The notes beneath the pieces were generated by a model. That model searched no databases. It was not told the DNA's origin and saw only the letters and a program-made list of their open reading frames with translations. From positions 1-64,000 of the forward strand of contig JAPTJF010000298.1 in the NCBI GenBank assembly GCA_029339195.1: DNA of 64,000 nucleotides. The letters run 5' to 3'. Shown here piece by piece: positions 10,776-22,604 of this stretch; position 1 is the stretch's first letter, and every line of letters begins with the position of its first letter. This DNA comes from Micractinium sp. NFX-FRZ. Its lineage: Eukaryota > Chlorophyta > Trebouxiophyceae > Chlorellales > Chlorellaceae. A program made the position numbers and the translations under genes.

Positions 10776-13771
10776 TCAAATGGTGACGCCCCCGGCCCGC
10801 AGGTGCTGCCGATACTCCTCCCCCCAGCACTCCACCAGGAACTTGCGCAGCCGCGGGATGTACTCTGCAGGCACGGACATGCAAACGAAAGAGGCAGCAT
10901 GGGAGCAGGGCGGCGGGTGGGGGAATACAACGGGTGTGCGTGGAAGCAAAGGGAAGCACCGCCTGCGTGGGCAGGCGGGCAGGAGTGCAGAAGCCGAGGA
11001 GGCACCATGCCAAAGCCCACTTTGCCAGCGACCGTAGCCCCCTCCCCGTGCCCCAATCCCCACCCCGAACACGAGGAGAGACAAGCAGAAGCAGGCTGGC
11101 GGGCTGGCATGGGCTCACCTGACGCCGCTTCCAAGTCCTGGTGCCCTCGCCGCGGCGGCCAGAACGGCTCGCTGGGCCGCTTGCACAGCGCTGCTAGCTG
11201 CAGGGCAGCCAGACAGCACATGAGCGCAGGTCAAGCCAGGGTCCCAGGCGGCCATCTTCATTGTAAATGCGCTGGTACTGCGTACAAAGCCTCCAAGTGT
11301 AACCGCCACCCTCATCTGCCTGCCAACCCAAGCCTCGCCCTGCCCTGGCCCGGTCCGTGACTGCCCAGCCCTCCGGCCCGACCCGCCTCACCTGCTTGCC
11401 GTGCGACACGTCTATGACCTCATCTTGCAGCCCCTGCGAGGGCAAGCACATGTGGTGTGAGGACAAGGGCAGGAATAGTTGTGAGTTGGGGCGCCCAGCA
11501 CGCCCAAGCATGCCGCTGCAGCCGAGCACCACATGTTGCAGTAGGCACAAACACCATCCGGCAACCCTAAACCGGACTTAAAAGATCCGCCCGCCACTTG
11601 CATTTGTCTCACCCAGCACTGCACACTGAACCTTGGGCACCATTTTACATCTCTCACTTTCAAACCCCAACCTTGTCACCCCCCGACACATCCCCAGTAC
11701 TTCAAGCACAGCATCTCCCCGCCTCACGTGCATCAGCAGCACCGGGCACTTGATCTTGGGCACCAGCTTGTAGTTTGGAAAGATGTCCAGCGCTGCCGGC
11801 CAGCGCCGCCACCCCGGGTTCAGCACCCGCATGCCTGCAGGCGCACAGCGGCAGCGGCGGGCTGAGTGAGAACAACCAACTCGTGAGCAGCAGGGAGCTG
11901 CTTCGCATCCGCGCCTGTCACTGTCATGATCGGCGCCACTGGGGGTGCCCCAGTTGGGCAGACCCTGCCACTAACCCTGGCCCAGCACAGGTGGGGTCTG
12001 CCCTGCCCGCTGCCAGCTGCCAGCTGGCAAGGCCCCCCAGAACCGTGCAAGTACCTGAGAGGAAGGGGGCGTGGAGCACCACTCCTGCCAGGTTGGTCAG
12101 CTGCGCTGCCAGGTGGCAGGTGGGGCCCGAGCCGACTGCGGGGCAGAGGTGGGGGCAGGGGCAGCGGGCGTCGTGCTTTCTGTCCAGCTGACGGGGGCTC
12201 AGGGCGAGCAGCTGGCTGGGGACAGTCAGCAGCATGGAGCACCTGCCTGCAGCATAGAGCACCTGCCTGCCTGCCAGCCCAAGCCTTTGCCCTCCACTCC
12301 TGCCCCCAATGGATGCCCAACCCTTTGGAGAACCGAGTCCTCCACACCCGAGCCTGCCCAACTGACTAGTACAGACCAAAGATCTCTGCCCGGCTGACCG
12401 CCCTCACCCAGCCCTCGCCACCCGCTCCCCTGCCCGGCGTGTCACCCGCCTGGCTCTCCTGCACAGCTTTGAAACGCACCCGACTGCCCGTAGAGCACCG
12501 TGTCTTCCAGCCGCTTGCCGAGCTGGGCGGTGAGGTACGAGGTGACCGCTGCAATGTCGGCCAGGGTCTGCGAGGCCGCCGGGGTGCCGGTGCTGCGGCC
12601 GTACCTGCGGGCAGGAAGTGGAGGGCCACCAGAGGGGGCAGGGCAGGGGGTGTGCCGGCGGGTGAGCAGGCAAGTGGCGGAGTTGAGGGACGCGGCGGCA
12701 TGTCTTCAGTTAATGCCATCCTGTTCCCCAGCAGCACCCCAAGTCCCCCACTCAGTACATGCGTGCGTCCCCACCCCCACTCCCACTTCCCCCCCCAGCT
12801 TCCGCACCCTGCATAGTCGTAGCTCAGCACGTTGCAGCGCAGCAGGCGGGCCAGCTCCTCATACAGCGGCAGCATCTCGCCTGCACGCAGGGAGGAGGGA
12901 GCGTGGGGAGGAGGAGCAGGCGTGCCGTAGGCCAGCAGCACAGGGCACCCAAACGGCCTGCTGCAGCCCGTGGGAAGCATGCACTCAACCCAGCACATCG
13001 CGCCTGCATCCATGCGGCGGCAGCGCACCCAGGTCTACTGCGTTGCCGTGGCTGTGCACCAGCGTCCAGCGCACGTCGCTGGGTCCGCTGCTGCTGCCGG
13101 CCGCCGCCGTGGACCCAGCCCCCGGGATGAAGGCCGCCACTATGGTCTCTTTCTTAGAGGCCAGCTGGAAAACTCGCGCTCGTGGCACCCGCTTGATGTG
13201 GCTGCAGCACAGGGTGTGGGGGCAAGCAAGGGCGGCAAGCACGAGGTCGACGCCAGGGGTGCCGGGCACGAGTGCGCGGGGCAGCGAGGCAGCTGTGGTG
13301 CTACCAAGACACGCACACACACAAGGAGGAGACGGCCGCAGCCAGCCAGCGCAACAGTTTGGAACCAACCATGATAGTATCAGGACGCACCCCTGTGTGG
13401 GTTGGATGTATGTCTCTCGATCGCCATCGCCGTGCTGTGCGAGCTGGTAGGTGGGCGGCTGCACGCGGGACGGGACAGGACAGCAGGTGCCGAAGACGGT
13501 GGGCGGCAGTGAGCCAGACGGCGGCAGGCCACGTGGGACCAGCTGCATGTCCCAACCATGTGATGCGGGTCAAACTGTGTATAGGTGCATGCCGCAGCAT
13601 TAGAACATGACGGGAAGGGCAATCGCCCAGTGTGCCCGGGCCCAGCCCACTGCCAGCCCAGCAGGTTGCCGCCACCTGGCCGGCCGGCCAACCTGCCAGC
13701 TGCCGACCCACCTGTGGGGGGAAGAAGGCCAGCTTGTTGCTGACCGCATCTGTGATCTTGCGGAGCACCAT
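10776..13771 (-). CDS. ABHD17/FAM108-type alpha/beta hydrolase (298 aa, 10 exons)
   Basis: Exons (minus): 13771-13712, 13458-13391, 13201-13029, 12880-12808, 12604-12480, 12135-12055, 11834-11728, 11433-11392, 11197-11119, 10864-10776. The order of motifs is that of ABHD17/Bem46 serine hydrolases: HSHGNAVDLG (oxyanion HG), VLSYDYAGYGRSTGTP, nucleophile GQSVGSG (Ser166), HAPFLSGMRVL, IKCPVLLMHGLQDEVIDVSHG (acid Asp233) and PPRRGHQDLE (His262), then the final helix EYIPRLRKFLVECW. Animal ABHD17 proteins remove palmitate from peripheral membrane proteins; Bem46 relatives act at endomembranes. The cysteine-rich N terminus that anchors animal ABHD17 is missing here (MVLRKITDAVSNKLAFFPPQ), so localisation may differ. 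Length matches the family (~300 aa). Depalmitoylase activity is inferred from family only. Confidence 0.88.
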
Positions 13772-14200
13772 GGCTCTCTGCACTTATGTAGAGGCGGCAA
13801 GAGAAGCGGGAAGCTGGAGCAGCAGCGTCCTGGAGCAGAGCGGCGGCAGGCGGACGGGCAGGCGGCGGCAGGCGGCGGTGCACAGCAGCAGGCGCAACCG
13901 TGCCCCCGACACACAAGTGACCCGTGACCTACCCTCCAGGGCCCCGCTACGGCCGCGACTGGCCTGGAGCCCGCTGCTATTGGGTTGAGACGGAGCGGTG
14001 GTGGGGCCGTCGCCAGGGTGGCTGTCCGTTTGAGGCAGGAATCGAGAAATGCAAAGAGGCCTGTGTGTGTGCAGCGTGGACGTCCCGCAGCCAAGACAAG
14101 AAGCCAAGAACGGCAGCACGCTCGCAGCACGACTCTAACAAGCAGGTGATTCAACTTTGCCACCCAGATCTGCATCAGCTTGCAACCACTTGCATTAGCC
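13772..14200. promoter_or_regulatory. Divergent promoter region, ABHD17-like (-) and MCM10 (+)
   Basis: 429 bp separate two outward-facing start codons, so both promoters lie here. I see no TATA box of good consensus. Confidence 0.5.
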
Positions 14201-17200
14201 ATGGAGGGCGACGACGACCTCCTGCTTTCGCTGGCTGTCGAGGCCTGCGATGAGGAGGGCCCGCAAGATGTGGCTGCCGCTCACCTGCAGGAGGCGGATC
14301 TGTTCTCGGGTCTGCAGTCCGCGGCGGCGAGCGGGGCCGACGGCGGAGCCAGCGGCGGCAAGCCCGGCGGCAGCAGCGGGCCCCGCCTCTCGTGGGCCGC
14401 CAAGGCCGCCGCGGCGGGCTCCGCCGGCACGGTGCCGCTTGGCCACCAGCCCCGCAAGGCGGTGTTGCTGCCGCCAGGGGCCATACCGCGGTCAGCAGCG
14501 ATGCCGCCCACGCTGCTGCTGCCAAACCAGCCTGCGGCGCCGGCAGCGGCCGGCCGCGGGGTGGCGATTTTTGGTGCTTTGCAGCCGGCGGCAGCAGGAG
14601 CCCAGCGGGGTGGCGCAGCCGCTGCCACGTTTGCAGACAGCGGGCAGGGATCGCTGGTAGAGCGCAATGCGGGGCTCAAGGTGGGCAGGGGTTGCTGCAC
14701 GCTACAGCCTGTGCTTGCCTGCGAGGTGTGTGCCCTCCCGCCTCCCCTGCCGCCCTTGCATCGCCCGCCGTGCGCGCAAGCCCACGCTGCGCCGCGCCGC
14801 CTTCACACACGCTCCCTCCACCTTGCACACCTATAATGCCTCACTTCTATTACTTTTGTTTTATCATCACATGCAGATCAAGAACCCCAGGGTGTCCCAC
14901 ACCCAGCTCCGTGGCCGCCTGGCAGACACCGCTGTCCTGCGCCTGTCGCAAGTCAGGTGGGCGCCGCCAGATGCCGGTAGTTATTGTTGGGTGTGGTATC
15001 TTAGTGTGCTGCTCGACGCTGCCTCTGTGCCCCTGCCTCAACCTTTTGGTGTGCAATGGAATGCGCTGCTGCATTGCCCTAGAGCCGGCAAACCCTCATC
15101 TTCCTGCCCCGCCTGCACGCCCCGCCCGCCCCGCCCCTGCCACCATGTGCAGGCAGCGCCACCGCACGGCGGGCCTGGAGGGCAGCTGGGCCACAATGTG
15201 CGTGATAGGCGAGAAGAGCAAGCCGCGGGAGACAGCCAACGGTGAGTCGCTGCTGCAGCTGGTGGGGACTGTGTGGCGAGCATGCAGCGGTAGCGTCAGA
15301 CAGCCTGCCTGTGAGGACCCCTGCTTTGGGGCCCCCTCTGGCCTCTCCGTCTTTTCTGCCATGTGCCAGGGGCCTGCACCAGCATCGTTTTCGCTGTGCC
15401 CCAGCAACACGCATTACGACTGTATGCTTGCCCCGCGTCTCATCTCGTGTGCAGGCCGGTCCTACAGCATCTGGAAGGTGACGGATCTGGACCAGACCTG
15501 CCTCTCCCTCTTCCTGTTCTCGGGGGCGCACGACGACATGTGGCGGGAGGCGGAGGGGACCATCATTGCCCTCTTCACACCCAAGGTGGGCGAGGGGATG
15601 TGCTTGAGCTGTGTGTGCGTAGGACGTGGTAGCTAAAACTGTGTTTTTGAAAGTTGAGAATTGGAAAGAGGAGGCGGAGTGGCAGCAGCCTGGAGCTGGG
15701 AGGGGTACTCGGCTGTCGCCATGCTGGCACGCCCGGGGGTGCACCCTCCGACCAACACGCTGCTGTGCCCGCCCGCCTCCCCCCGCTCCCTCGCCGTGCC
15801 AGGTGCGGGCGGAGGGCGACTTCTCCCTGAGCGTCGACTCGTCAGACCAGGTGGGAGCACAGTGCTGCTGGAATGCCTGTGCGACCTGTGTGCGCTGTGC
15901 GCTGTGTGCCCTGCCCTGTGCTGTGTGCTGTGCCCTGCCCTGCAGCACCCGCCATCCTGACACACTCACCCCTTTCTGCCGACAGGTCTGGGTGCTGGGC
16001 CAGAGCCCCGAGTTTGGCTACTGCAAAGCCAAGAAGAAGGTGAGAAAGTACCTATGTTTGCTGCGTCATCTTGTGTGCTTTGGTGGAACCACGAGGGATA
16101 CTGGCATGCATGGGTGGCGCATGCTACAACTGCACACCCCGTGCCAGGCCCTGACCTGGCTCCTTGCTCCCTGTCAGTCCCTCCCTGCCTGCCCGTCCGT
16201 CCTGAGACTTCCCTCCCTGCCACGCTGCCAGCTGCGTGCCACCTGGCACCCTCCCCCTGCCTTTGGCCCTGACCTGCCTGCTTGGCCCTCCCCCCTCCCC
16301 CCACCTGGCTCAGAACGGCGAGCCCTGCCGCATGCCGGTCAACGTGTCACGCTGCCCTTTCTGCCCCTACCACGTCCAGGCAAGCACCCCAGCGTGCACA
16401 GCATGGGGCAGCACATGCAGTGCAGCAGGGTGGCAGGGCAGCCCGCCCCTGCAGGAGGGTGTGAGCTGCCGCCTTTGCCTCACAAGCCGTGCTCTCACTG
16501 CCAAACCCTGCCTGCCCGGCTGCCCTTGTCACCGCTGCGTTGGCGTCACCTCAGACTGCCCTCACATGCTGATGACATCGTTCCTCAGGCGACTAACTGT
16601 GTGTGCCACCTCCTCTTCTGCAGACCGAGTACAACCGCATGAAGCCCACCGGTCGCACCGAGTTCCAGACCACCAACCTGAAAACCGCCTTCAGGCCGGG
16701 CATGCAGCGGGGTGGGTGGGCGGGTGTGTGCGGGCACAGGGCGGGCGTGCAGCGGGGCGTGCAGCGGATTTACAGCAATGGACATGCAAACCTGCCTCAG
16801 CCGCCTTGCCATGCGTGCCCTGCGAGCACACCAGCGGGCCCTGCTAATAACTTGCCTTGTTCATCTCACCACAGTCTTCCTGCGTAAACGCACTCCCCCT
16901 CTCTGCCGGCCTGCAGCGGGGCCCCGGGCAGTGTTTGAGGAGCAAGCACCTCTTATGTGACCACTGTTCACAAACCCTGTTCATCTACCCCTGATGCATG
17001 CGCTGCCTGCAGGTCTTCAGTGGGCTCCCGGCGAGTTTGAGAGCCAGACGGCCAAGCAGCTGCGCATCAAGCAGATGGGGGCGGCACAGGTGGGAGGGAT
17101 GGGGTGGGGCAGGGAGCAGGAGGGGGCAGCAGAGGTGGAAGGGGCGGGGCAAGGAAGGAAGCAGATGGGGGCGCTTGGGGTGTGGAGGGGCGGGTGAGGC

Positions 17201-20200
17201 AGTTAAGAGGGCAGACGTAAGGATCCGTCGTGAAGTAGGACCTCTGCAGTAGCACAGGGGAGCTGCCTGCCGGCCGACTCATGTGTCAGCCTGGCGGGCA
17301 GGTTGCTTTTCCCTGCCACTGTGCCCTCCCTCAGATGCCGCGCTCCACGCTGACGCGTGCACCGCCTCTCCCCTCCGCCTGTCACTCCCCGCTGCGCTGG
17401 AGGGTCGCGCTGTGACAGGCATTGCCTGGCGTCAACAGTGTTTCTTTGTAACCTCCCCTTCTCCCGACTGTTCCCCCGCTGCAGCTGGAGGGCGTGGCTG
17501 CGACAGCACGCGACCGCGGCAGCGCCGTGGGCGCCCGGTGAGTGATGTGAACTGCCTGGCACGCACGGTTGCATTTAGAGCCAAGGGGGTGAGGTTGCAT
17601 GGTGGGCGGGGTGTCCCCAACAGCTGGAGGCCTTTGTTGCCCTCTTCAATGAAGCTTATGCAACCTTGCTGTGCTGACCATGCCACATAATCATACCCAA
17701 AATACTCGACCCTTCCCCACCCGCGTGTCATCCCTCCTCACAGATACCTCACCACTGTCGCCAACCCGGCGGCAGCGGCAGCGGCAGAGTCGGCAGCGCA
17801 GCGCAGGCTCACGCCGGCAGCAGCCATTGCAGCAGCTGCACAGCAAGGCCCAGTGGCGGCGGCGCTGGCGGCGGCGCCAATCCCTGCCGCCCGCTCGGGC
17901 GGCGCGCTGGTGCTGCAGTTGCGCGGCGGCCAGCGGCAGAAGCGCAAGGCAGCGGCTGCGCTGGCGGAGCAGTCCGGTAGCAAGCGGCAGGGCAGTGGAG
18001 GTGCTCATAATGCAGGTGGAATTATAGATTTGGAGGATGATGATGATTATATGGTGCCAGCTGGCGCAGCAGGTGCAGCAGGCTTCGACCTGACGGCCGA
18101 CGCGCGGCAACGGGCGCTGGCGCTGCTGCGGGCGGCAGGTGCGTGTGCCTGGGTTTGCGTGCAATAGGGCGCCGCAGGGCTGATATGGTGGCAATGGCAC
18201 TGTGCTTGCCTGGATTCGCACAGCAACGTGTTTGCACCATTCGCTGCAGTAGGGAAAGCATGTATGTGACTCGGCACCTGCTTACCGCTGCCCGCCACTC
18301 CCTCGCAGGCGGCACTCCTGCCGGCGCCAGCGCCAGCGGCAGCCAAGTGCCAGCAGCGCTGCAAGCAGATGTAGAGCGAATGAGGCAGCGGAAGGAGGCA
18401 GCAGCGCAAGAACAGCAAGAGCAGCAGCAGCAGCAGCAGCAGCAGGGGGTAGCAGCGGGGCCCGCCACTGACCGGGCAGCATTAGCACAGGTGGAGGCCA
18501 ATCGACGGCCTCCCCTGCTGCCCTCTGTGGTGTCAGGTGGGCCCTCTGCTGCCCGGCTACCCCCCCCTGGCAAGCGGCCAGCAGCAGGAGCAGCAGCAGC
18601 AGCAGCATCAGGCGGCAGCAAGAGGCCGGTGACACAGCGGCAGACAGCAGGGGCAGCGGCGGCGGCAGCGGCGGGCCCCAAGTCGGCCATGGAGGCTGCC
18701 TTTGGCGGGGTGCTGCAGGAGGTGGCGGCCACGGGGGCGGCGGCGCGGGGCACACGGTGAGGTGGGGGGCTTGTCGTCGTAGGCGGGTGGACTCGCTGCT
18801 CTCTGGGGTGCTGGCACTGCCTGTTTGCCAGCCGACCGATGTTCTTTGTGGCAGCCTGTTTGCCAGCCAGCCAAATGGCCCCCTTGGGTCCCCTGTGCAC
18901 CTGCATCTCTTAGGATGTCATGGTGAATAGACCCTTGCAGATGCTGGCCTCCTGTGGGTGGCCTGACCCCTTGCGCCCCGCCCAGCAAGCCCCTTTCACT
19001 GCCCTGGATCACCCCTCCCCTGACCACCTTTCCATGTGCACCTGATGCAGGTACAAGGATCTGGTGGATGACGAGGAGCAGGAGAAGCTGGACAAGGTAC
19101 TGCTGGGGTACTGCATGCCTTGCTGGCCTACCATCTGGATGCATGCTCGGGATCCCCACCTCCTGTTGAACGCTGCCATCACCACACTCTCTTGGTCTGC
19201 CCCGCGGCACCCGCCTGTCCCGTCGTGCAATTGAGCATGCACTTTCTTGCCCTCCTGCCTTCCCTCTGTGTGCCATCAGGTGATGACGGCTCTGGAGCAG
19301 AAGGACGAGGTGGCTGCCAAGATGGACTCCATCTCACGCCTCACGGTGCAGGTGGGCTCACAACAACAGGGGAGAGCGGGGGGGTCCGTAATTGGAACCC
19401 AACGCGTGTCGCTGCTTATGGCCCCACCCCTTTTGGTACCCTGGTGCACCCACCCCAACTCCACTGTTGGCCCCTTCACACCCTGTCTCTTTCTCCATCC
19501 TACCCAATTGCGCACACCACCTCTTTGCTTCCCTTCCCCAACCCCCAGGCCTTCCGCTGCAAGGTGTGCAACTACACGGCCGAAAGGCGGCGCCCCGAGT
19601 GCGCGGCGCACCCCTATGCCGTGGAGCGGGTGGAGGTGGGTGGGTGGGTGGGTGGGAGCCGGCAGGGTGCACACTGTGGGTAACAGGGCGCCCATGCGTG
19701 AGGTGGGCTTGGTCAGCCAGGAAGGTCCCCGTGCCTTGTGCTGGACTGAGCGTGGAGGGGGATGCAAGGCCCGCTGTGTCCCCCTTTCCGTCCCTCCCCT
19801 GCCTGCCTCCAGCTCCATTGACCGCCCACCCAGCCTGTGAGCACTGCCCTCTCCCCCGCTGTGGCCTGCTTTCCCTGGCTGAACGGGCGCCCCCTCCCCT
19901 CGCCACCCTGCCCTGACGTTGAACAGTCGACCAAGCGCTGGTGGCAGTGCGACGGCTGCAAGTTCCGCTTCACCACCGTGGGGCAAAAGTACCCCAGCAA
20001 GCGGTGCACCAAGTGCGTGGGGGTGGGCCGTGCTGGTGGCTGGGCAGGCTGTGCGCACGGCAGCTAGCTGTCCCTCCTTTGCACGCACGCTGGCATGTCC
20101 CAGAGAGGCACGGTTCGGCCCCGCCGCTGGCGCACCCTGCACACCAAGCGGTCCTGCCGCACCCCTCCCTCTCCCTGCTGCCCTCACCGCTTGGCACCAA

Positions 20201-20579
20201 GAGTGTTGCCTGCCCCCTCGCTTCCGCTGCTTCGGGTTCTGTTGCTGCACCACACCCACCGTGGCAGATGTCGCACCATCGTCCTGCTCGCCACCTCCCT
20301 GCGACGGCCCCTGCTTTTGCCCCCGCACCCCCGCCAGCCAGATGTCGGGCCCGCCAATGCTGTGCCCCTGCCTGCGCCCTCCCTTGCAGCATCCTCATCT
20401 GCCACCTCCCCCTCCCATGATGTCCATGCAGGTGCAACCAGCCGGGCACCAGCTTCACTGCCGTCTCCATGCTGCGCCCCAAGAAGGAGCACGAGGTCCT
20501 GAAGCAGCAGAGCAGCCAGGCGGGGCGGGACAAGCTGATGGCGCGCGGGGCGGAGCAGAAGTGGTGCAACTCGTGGTAG
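14201..20579 (+). CDS. MCM10: MCM10 replication initiation/elongation factor (815 aa, 17 exons)
   Basis: Exons: 14201-14680, 14877-14956, 15153-15241, 15455-15585, 15803-15850, 15986-16039, 16314-16379, 16624-16711, 17013-17089, 17485-17537, 17744-18138, 18309-18756, 19051-19096, 19280-19351, 19549-19635, 19927-20012, 20432-20579. MCM10 links the CMG helicase to DNA polymerase alpha at origins and forks. The conserved central domain spans ~160-350: IKNPRVS, GRSYSIWKVTDL and LFLFSGAHDDMW in the OB fold, GYCKAKKKNGEPC, and the CCCH finger C299-C308-C311-H314 (CPFCPYHVQ). A long Ala/Gln-rich linker (~390-670) carries an acidic patch (IIDLEDDDDY) and poly-Gln. The C-terminal domain has two zinc-ribbon motifs: C713/C716/C727/H730 and C746/C749/C765/C768, as in metazoan MCM10. 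Intron 7 uses a GC donor (CAG|GCAAGC at 16380). A TGTAA poly(A) motif lies at about 20843. Confidence 0.93.
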
Positions 20580-21242
20580 AGCGGCAGGCGGGACGGGAGC
20601 AGGATGGCAGCAAATGCAGCATGCTTGCGGCCGGCTTGTGCAGCCCGGCAAGGCAGCGAGAGAGCCGGGCGCAGGCAGACGCAGGCGGTTGGGCAGACGC
20701 AGGGGGGGCAGAGGCAGGCGGCGACAGCGCCCTGCGGTTTGGTGCAGGCGAAGCGGGACACCCAGAGCTGCTGTGTACTGCCCCGCTGTCTGTGCATTTA
20801 ACACATGTGATTAACAGTACCGCGGCTGTAGATTTGAGCGGCTGTAAGGGGCTCCAAGCAGGCAGTAGGTGGTTGCATGAGTGGGGGGTGGTGGGGGGTG
20901 CAAGGAGGGCGGGAGAACTGCTGTACACGCGGAGGGGCGCAAGCGGTGCTGCACTGGGAGGCTGGTCAAGGCTTGGCGGCAGAGGGAGGGCACTAACGCT
21001 ATCGGGTGGCTGCCGCAATGACATTCCACTCTTGCTTACAGCCTTAAATTCAGCCAACACCTGCGGGATTCTATTTAACCAGCTAAACTGTACAGCCAGC
21101 GGACCCAGGCGGACCTGATATGCCAAATGTGGGGAGACTCTGCCGGCGGGCGCAGCGCGCCGGCAGCGGCATCTCCCCTGATCTCCGATGATCCCCGAGT
21201 CACCCACGAGCGTCACATACGTCTTCTTCTCTGGCACCTGCC
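20580..21242. other. MCM10 3' UTR and intergenic
   Basis: TGTAA at about 20843 (264 nt after the MCM10 stop) is a likely poly(A) signal. The right end (about 21060-21080) is AT-richer (ttctatttaacc) and may be the core promoter of the next gene. No other gene seen. Confidence 0.5.
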
Positions 21243-21786
21243 ATGGCGGAGCCCTCAGCCGAGCCTCCGACAGCCTACCCAGAGGCCAGCGGCAGCGCCG
21301 TGTTCGTGCCGGTGGTGCTGCAGGAGCGTGTGGACGTCGGAATTGAGCTCAAAAAGACGGTCTTCGCCGCGTACCGAGCGAGTGAGTGAGGGCGACGCGT
21401 GCTCCCTCTCTGCAGGCTGGGGCAGCCGCCGCTCCCACGCCGACTCCCTGGGCACCACACGCCCTGGCCTGCGCCTGCGCCACGGCCCCGCCCCGCCCCG
21501 CCTGTGCCGCTCAAACCCTGCCCTTTGCCCCCGTCTCGATGCTCACCCCACAGAGGACCGTGCCGAGCTGCGTCGCTGCCAGCTGAAGGAGAGTCAGTAT
21601 TTGATCAGCTGCACCATCCACGACCTGCAGCACCCCACGGCCTGCTCTCCGCTGCCCCAGCCGTTCCTGTCAGCAAGCCCGCAGCTCCTGCGCGGGCTGC
21701 AGGCAGACCTTGCCCGTGTTAACGAGCAGCTGGAGCAGGGACACCTGGTGCCAGCGCCTCCCGAAGCCGAGGGACGCGAGCACTAG
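21243..21786 (+). CDS. Small unknown protein (123 aa, 2 exons)
   Basis: Exons 21243-21381 and 21554-21786, joined through a consensus donor (A|GTGAGT) and a pyrimidine-rich acceptor; phase agrees and the frame ends at TAG. It starts MAEPSAEPPTAYPEASG, then VFVPVVLQERVDVGIELKKT, a charged helix (KDRAELRRCQLKESQYLIS) and a second helix with heptad-like leucines (LLRGLQADLARVNEQLEQG), so a small helical, perhaps coiled-coil, protein. I recognise no family. It sits on the same strand between MCM10 and the CDCA7-like gene. The two-exon structure with coherent protein supports a real gene. Confidence 0.55.
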
Positions 21787-22604
21787 GCTGTTGTGCGACT
21801 GCGGCGGGCGGCAGGCGGCGCCGCCAGCGCCAGCGTCAGCATGGCGGGCATGTGGAGCCACACGCTCATTTGCCCGCAGCAGTACGTGGCTTCGCTGCCT
21901 TTGCGGCTGAGACAGCGGCAGATGGTGAGGGCAGTACACCCACTGGCAGCGAGGTGGCACGCCTGCTGCTGCGCCTGTGGTAGCTGACTTGGGAGGACAG
22001 CATAAGGAGGTGTACTGGCACCTCGTGCTGAATGCCCTTCTGTTCGCCGCCTGTATGACCACCAGAGGCCCACAGCCGCGCCCGTGCGGCTCCCCCGACC
22101 TTCCCCCTGGTCGCCGCCACCACTATTGGGTTGCCCTGTGGCCGCCGCTGTGTGCGCCAGGCTGGCAGTTCAGCTTTGTGGGCGGCACCCCACGCGGCTG
22201 CAGCTCTGGCTGATGCGCACCGCTGCTGGCACGCATGCTGGTGTGGGGGATGCTGTATGCCTGGCTGCACTGGGTGCCATGAATGCTGGTCGCCGCCAGC
22301 TGACAGCCTGTGCGCGCTGCATGCGCTCCATGCTGAGGTGCGCCCATCCAGCAGCCACCACCCACATGTGAAATGCAACAGTTGCTTGGTGAGCTCCAAT
22401 ACATGTTTGGTTTTACATACGAAGTCAGGGTCCCTGTTTCAATGTGGACCTGCAAGTTGACGGGGCAGCTGCCGGTGGCGGCAGCGGCGGCGGTGCTGAG
22501 CGGGCGCCACCTGGCGCACATTTGAAGAGCTGATCACCAGCAGCGCGCATCGCCCACATGCACCCCCGTCGTCACTGCCGTGCATTTGCATAGAAGTGGG
22601 CAGC
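21787..22604. other. Intergenic, no supported gene
   Basis: 818 bp between the small gene and the CDCA7-like start. Open frames on both strands are Cys/His/Arg-rich shadows with no domain. Confidence 0.5.

Noticed and set aside
16740..16769. Echo-like copies of MCM10 exon 8 end (gggcgtgcagcgg) in its intron
   Set aside because: Similar to the PTA/ACK echoes but short and in GC-rich repeats; too weak to list as a separate case.
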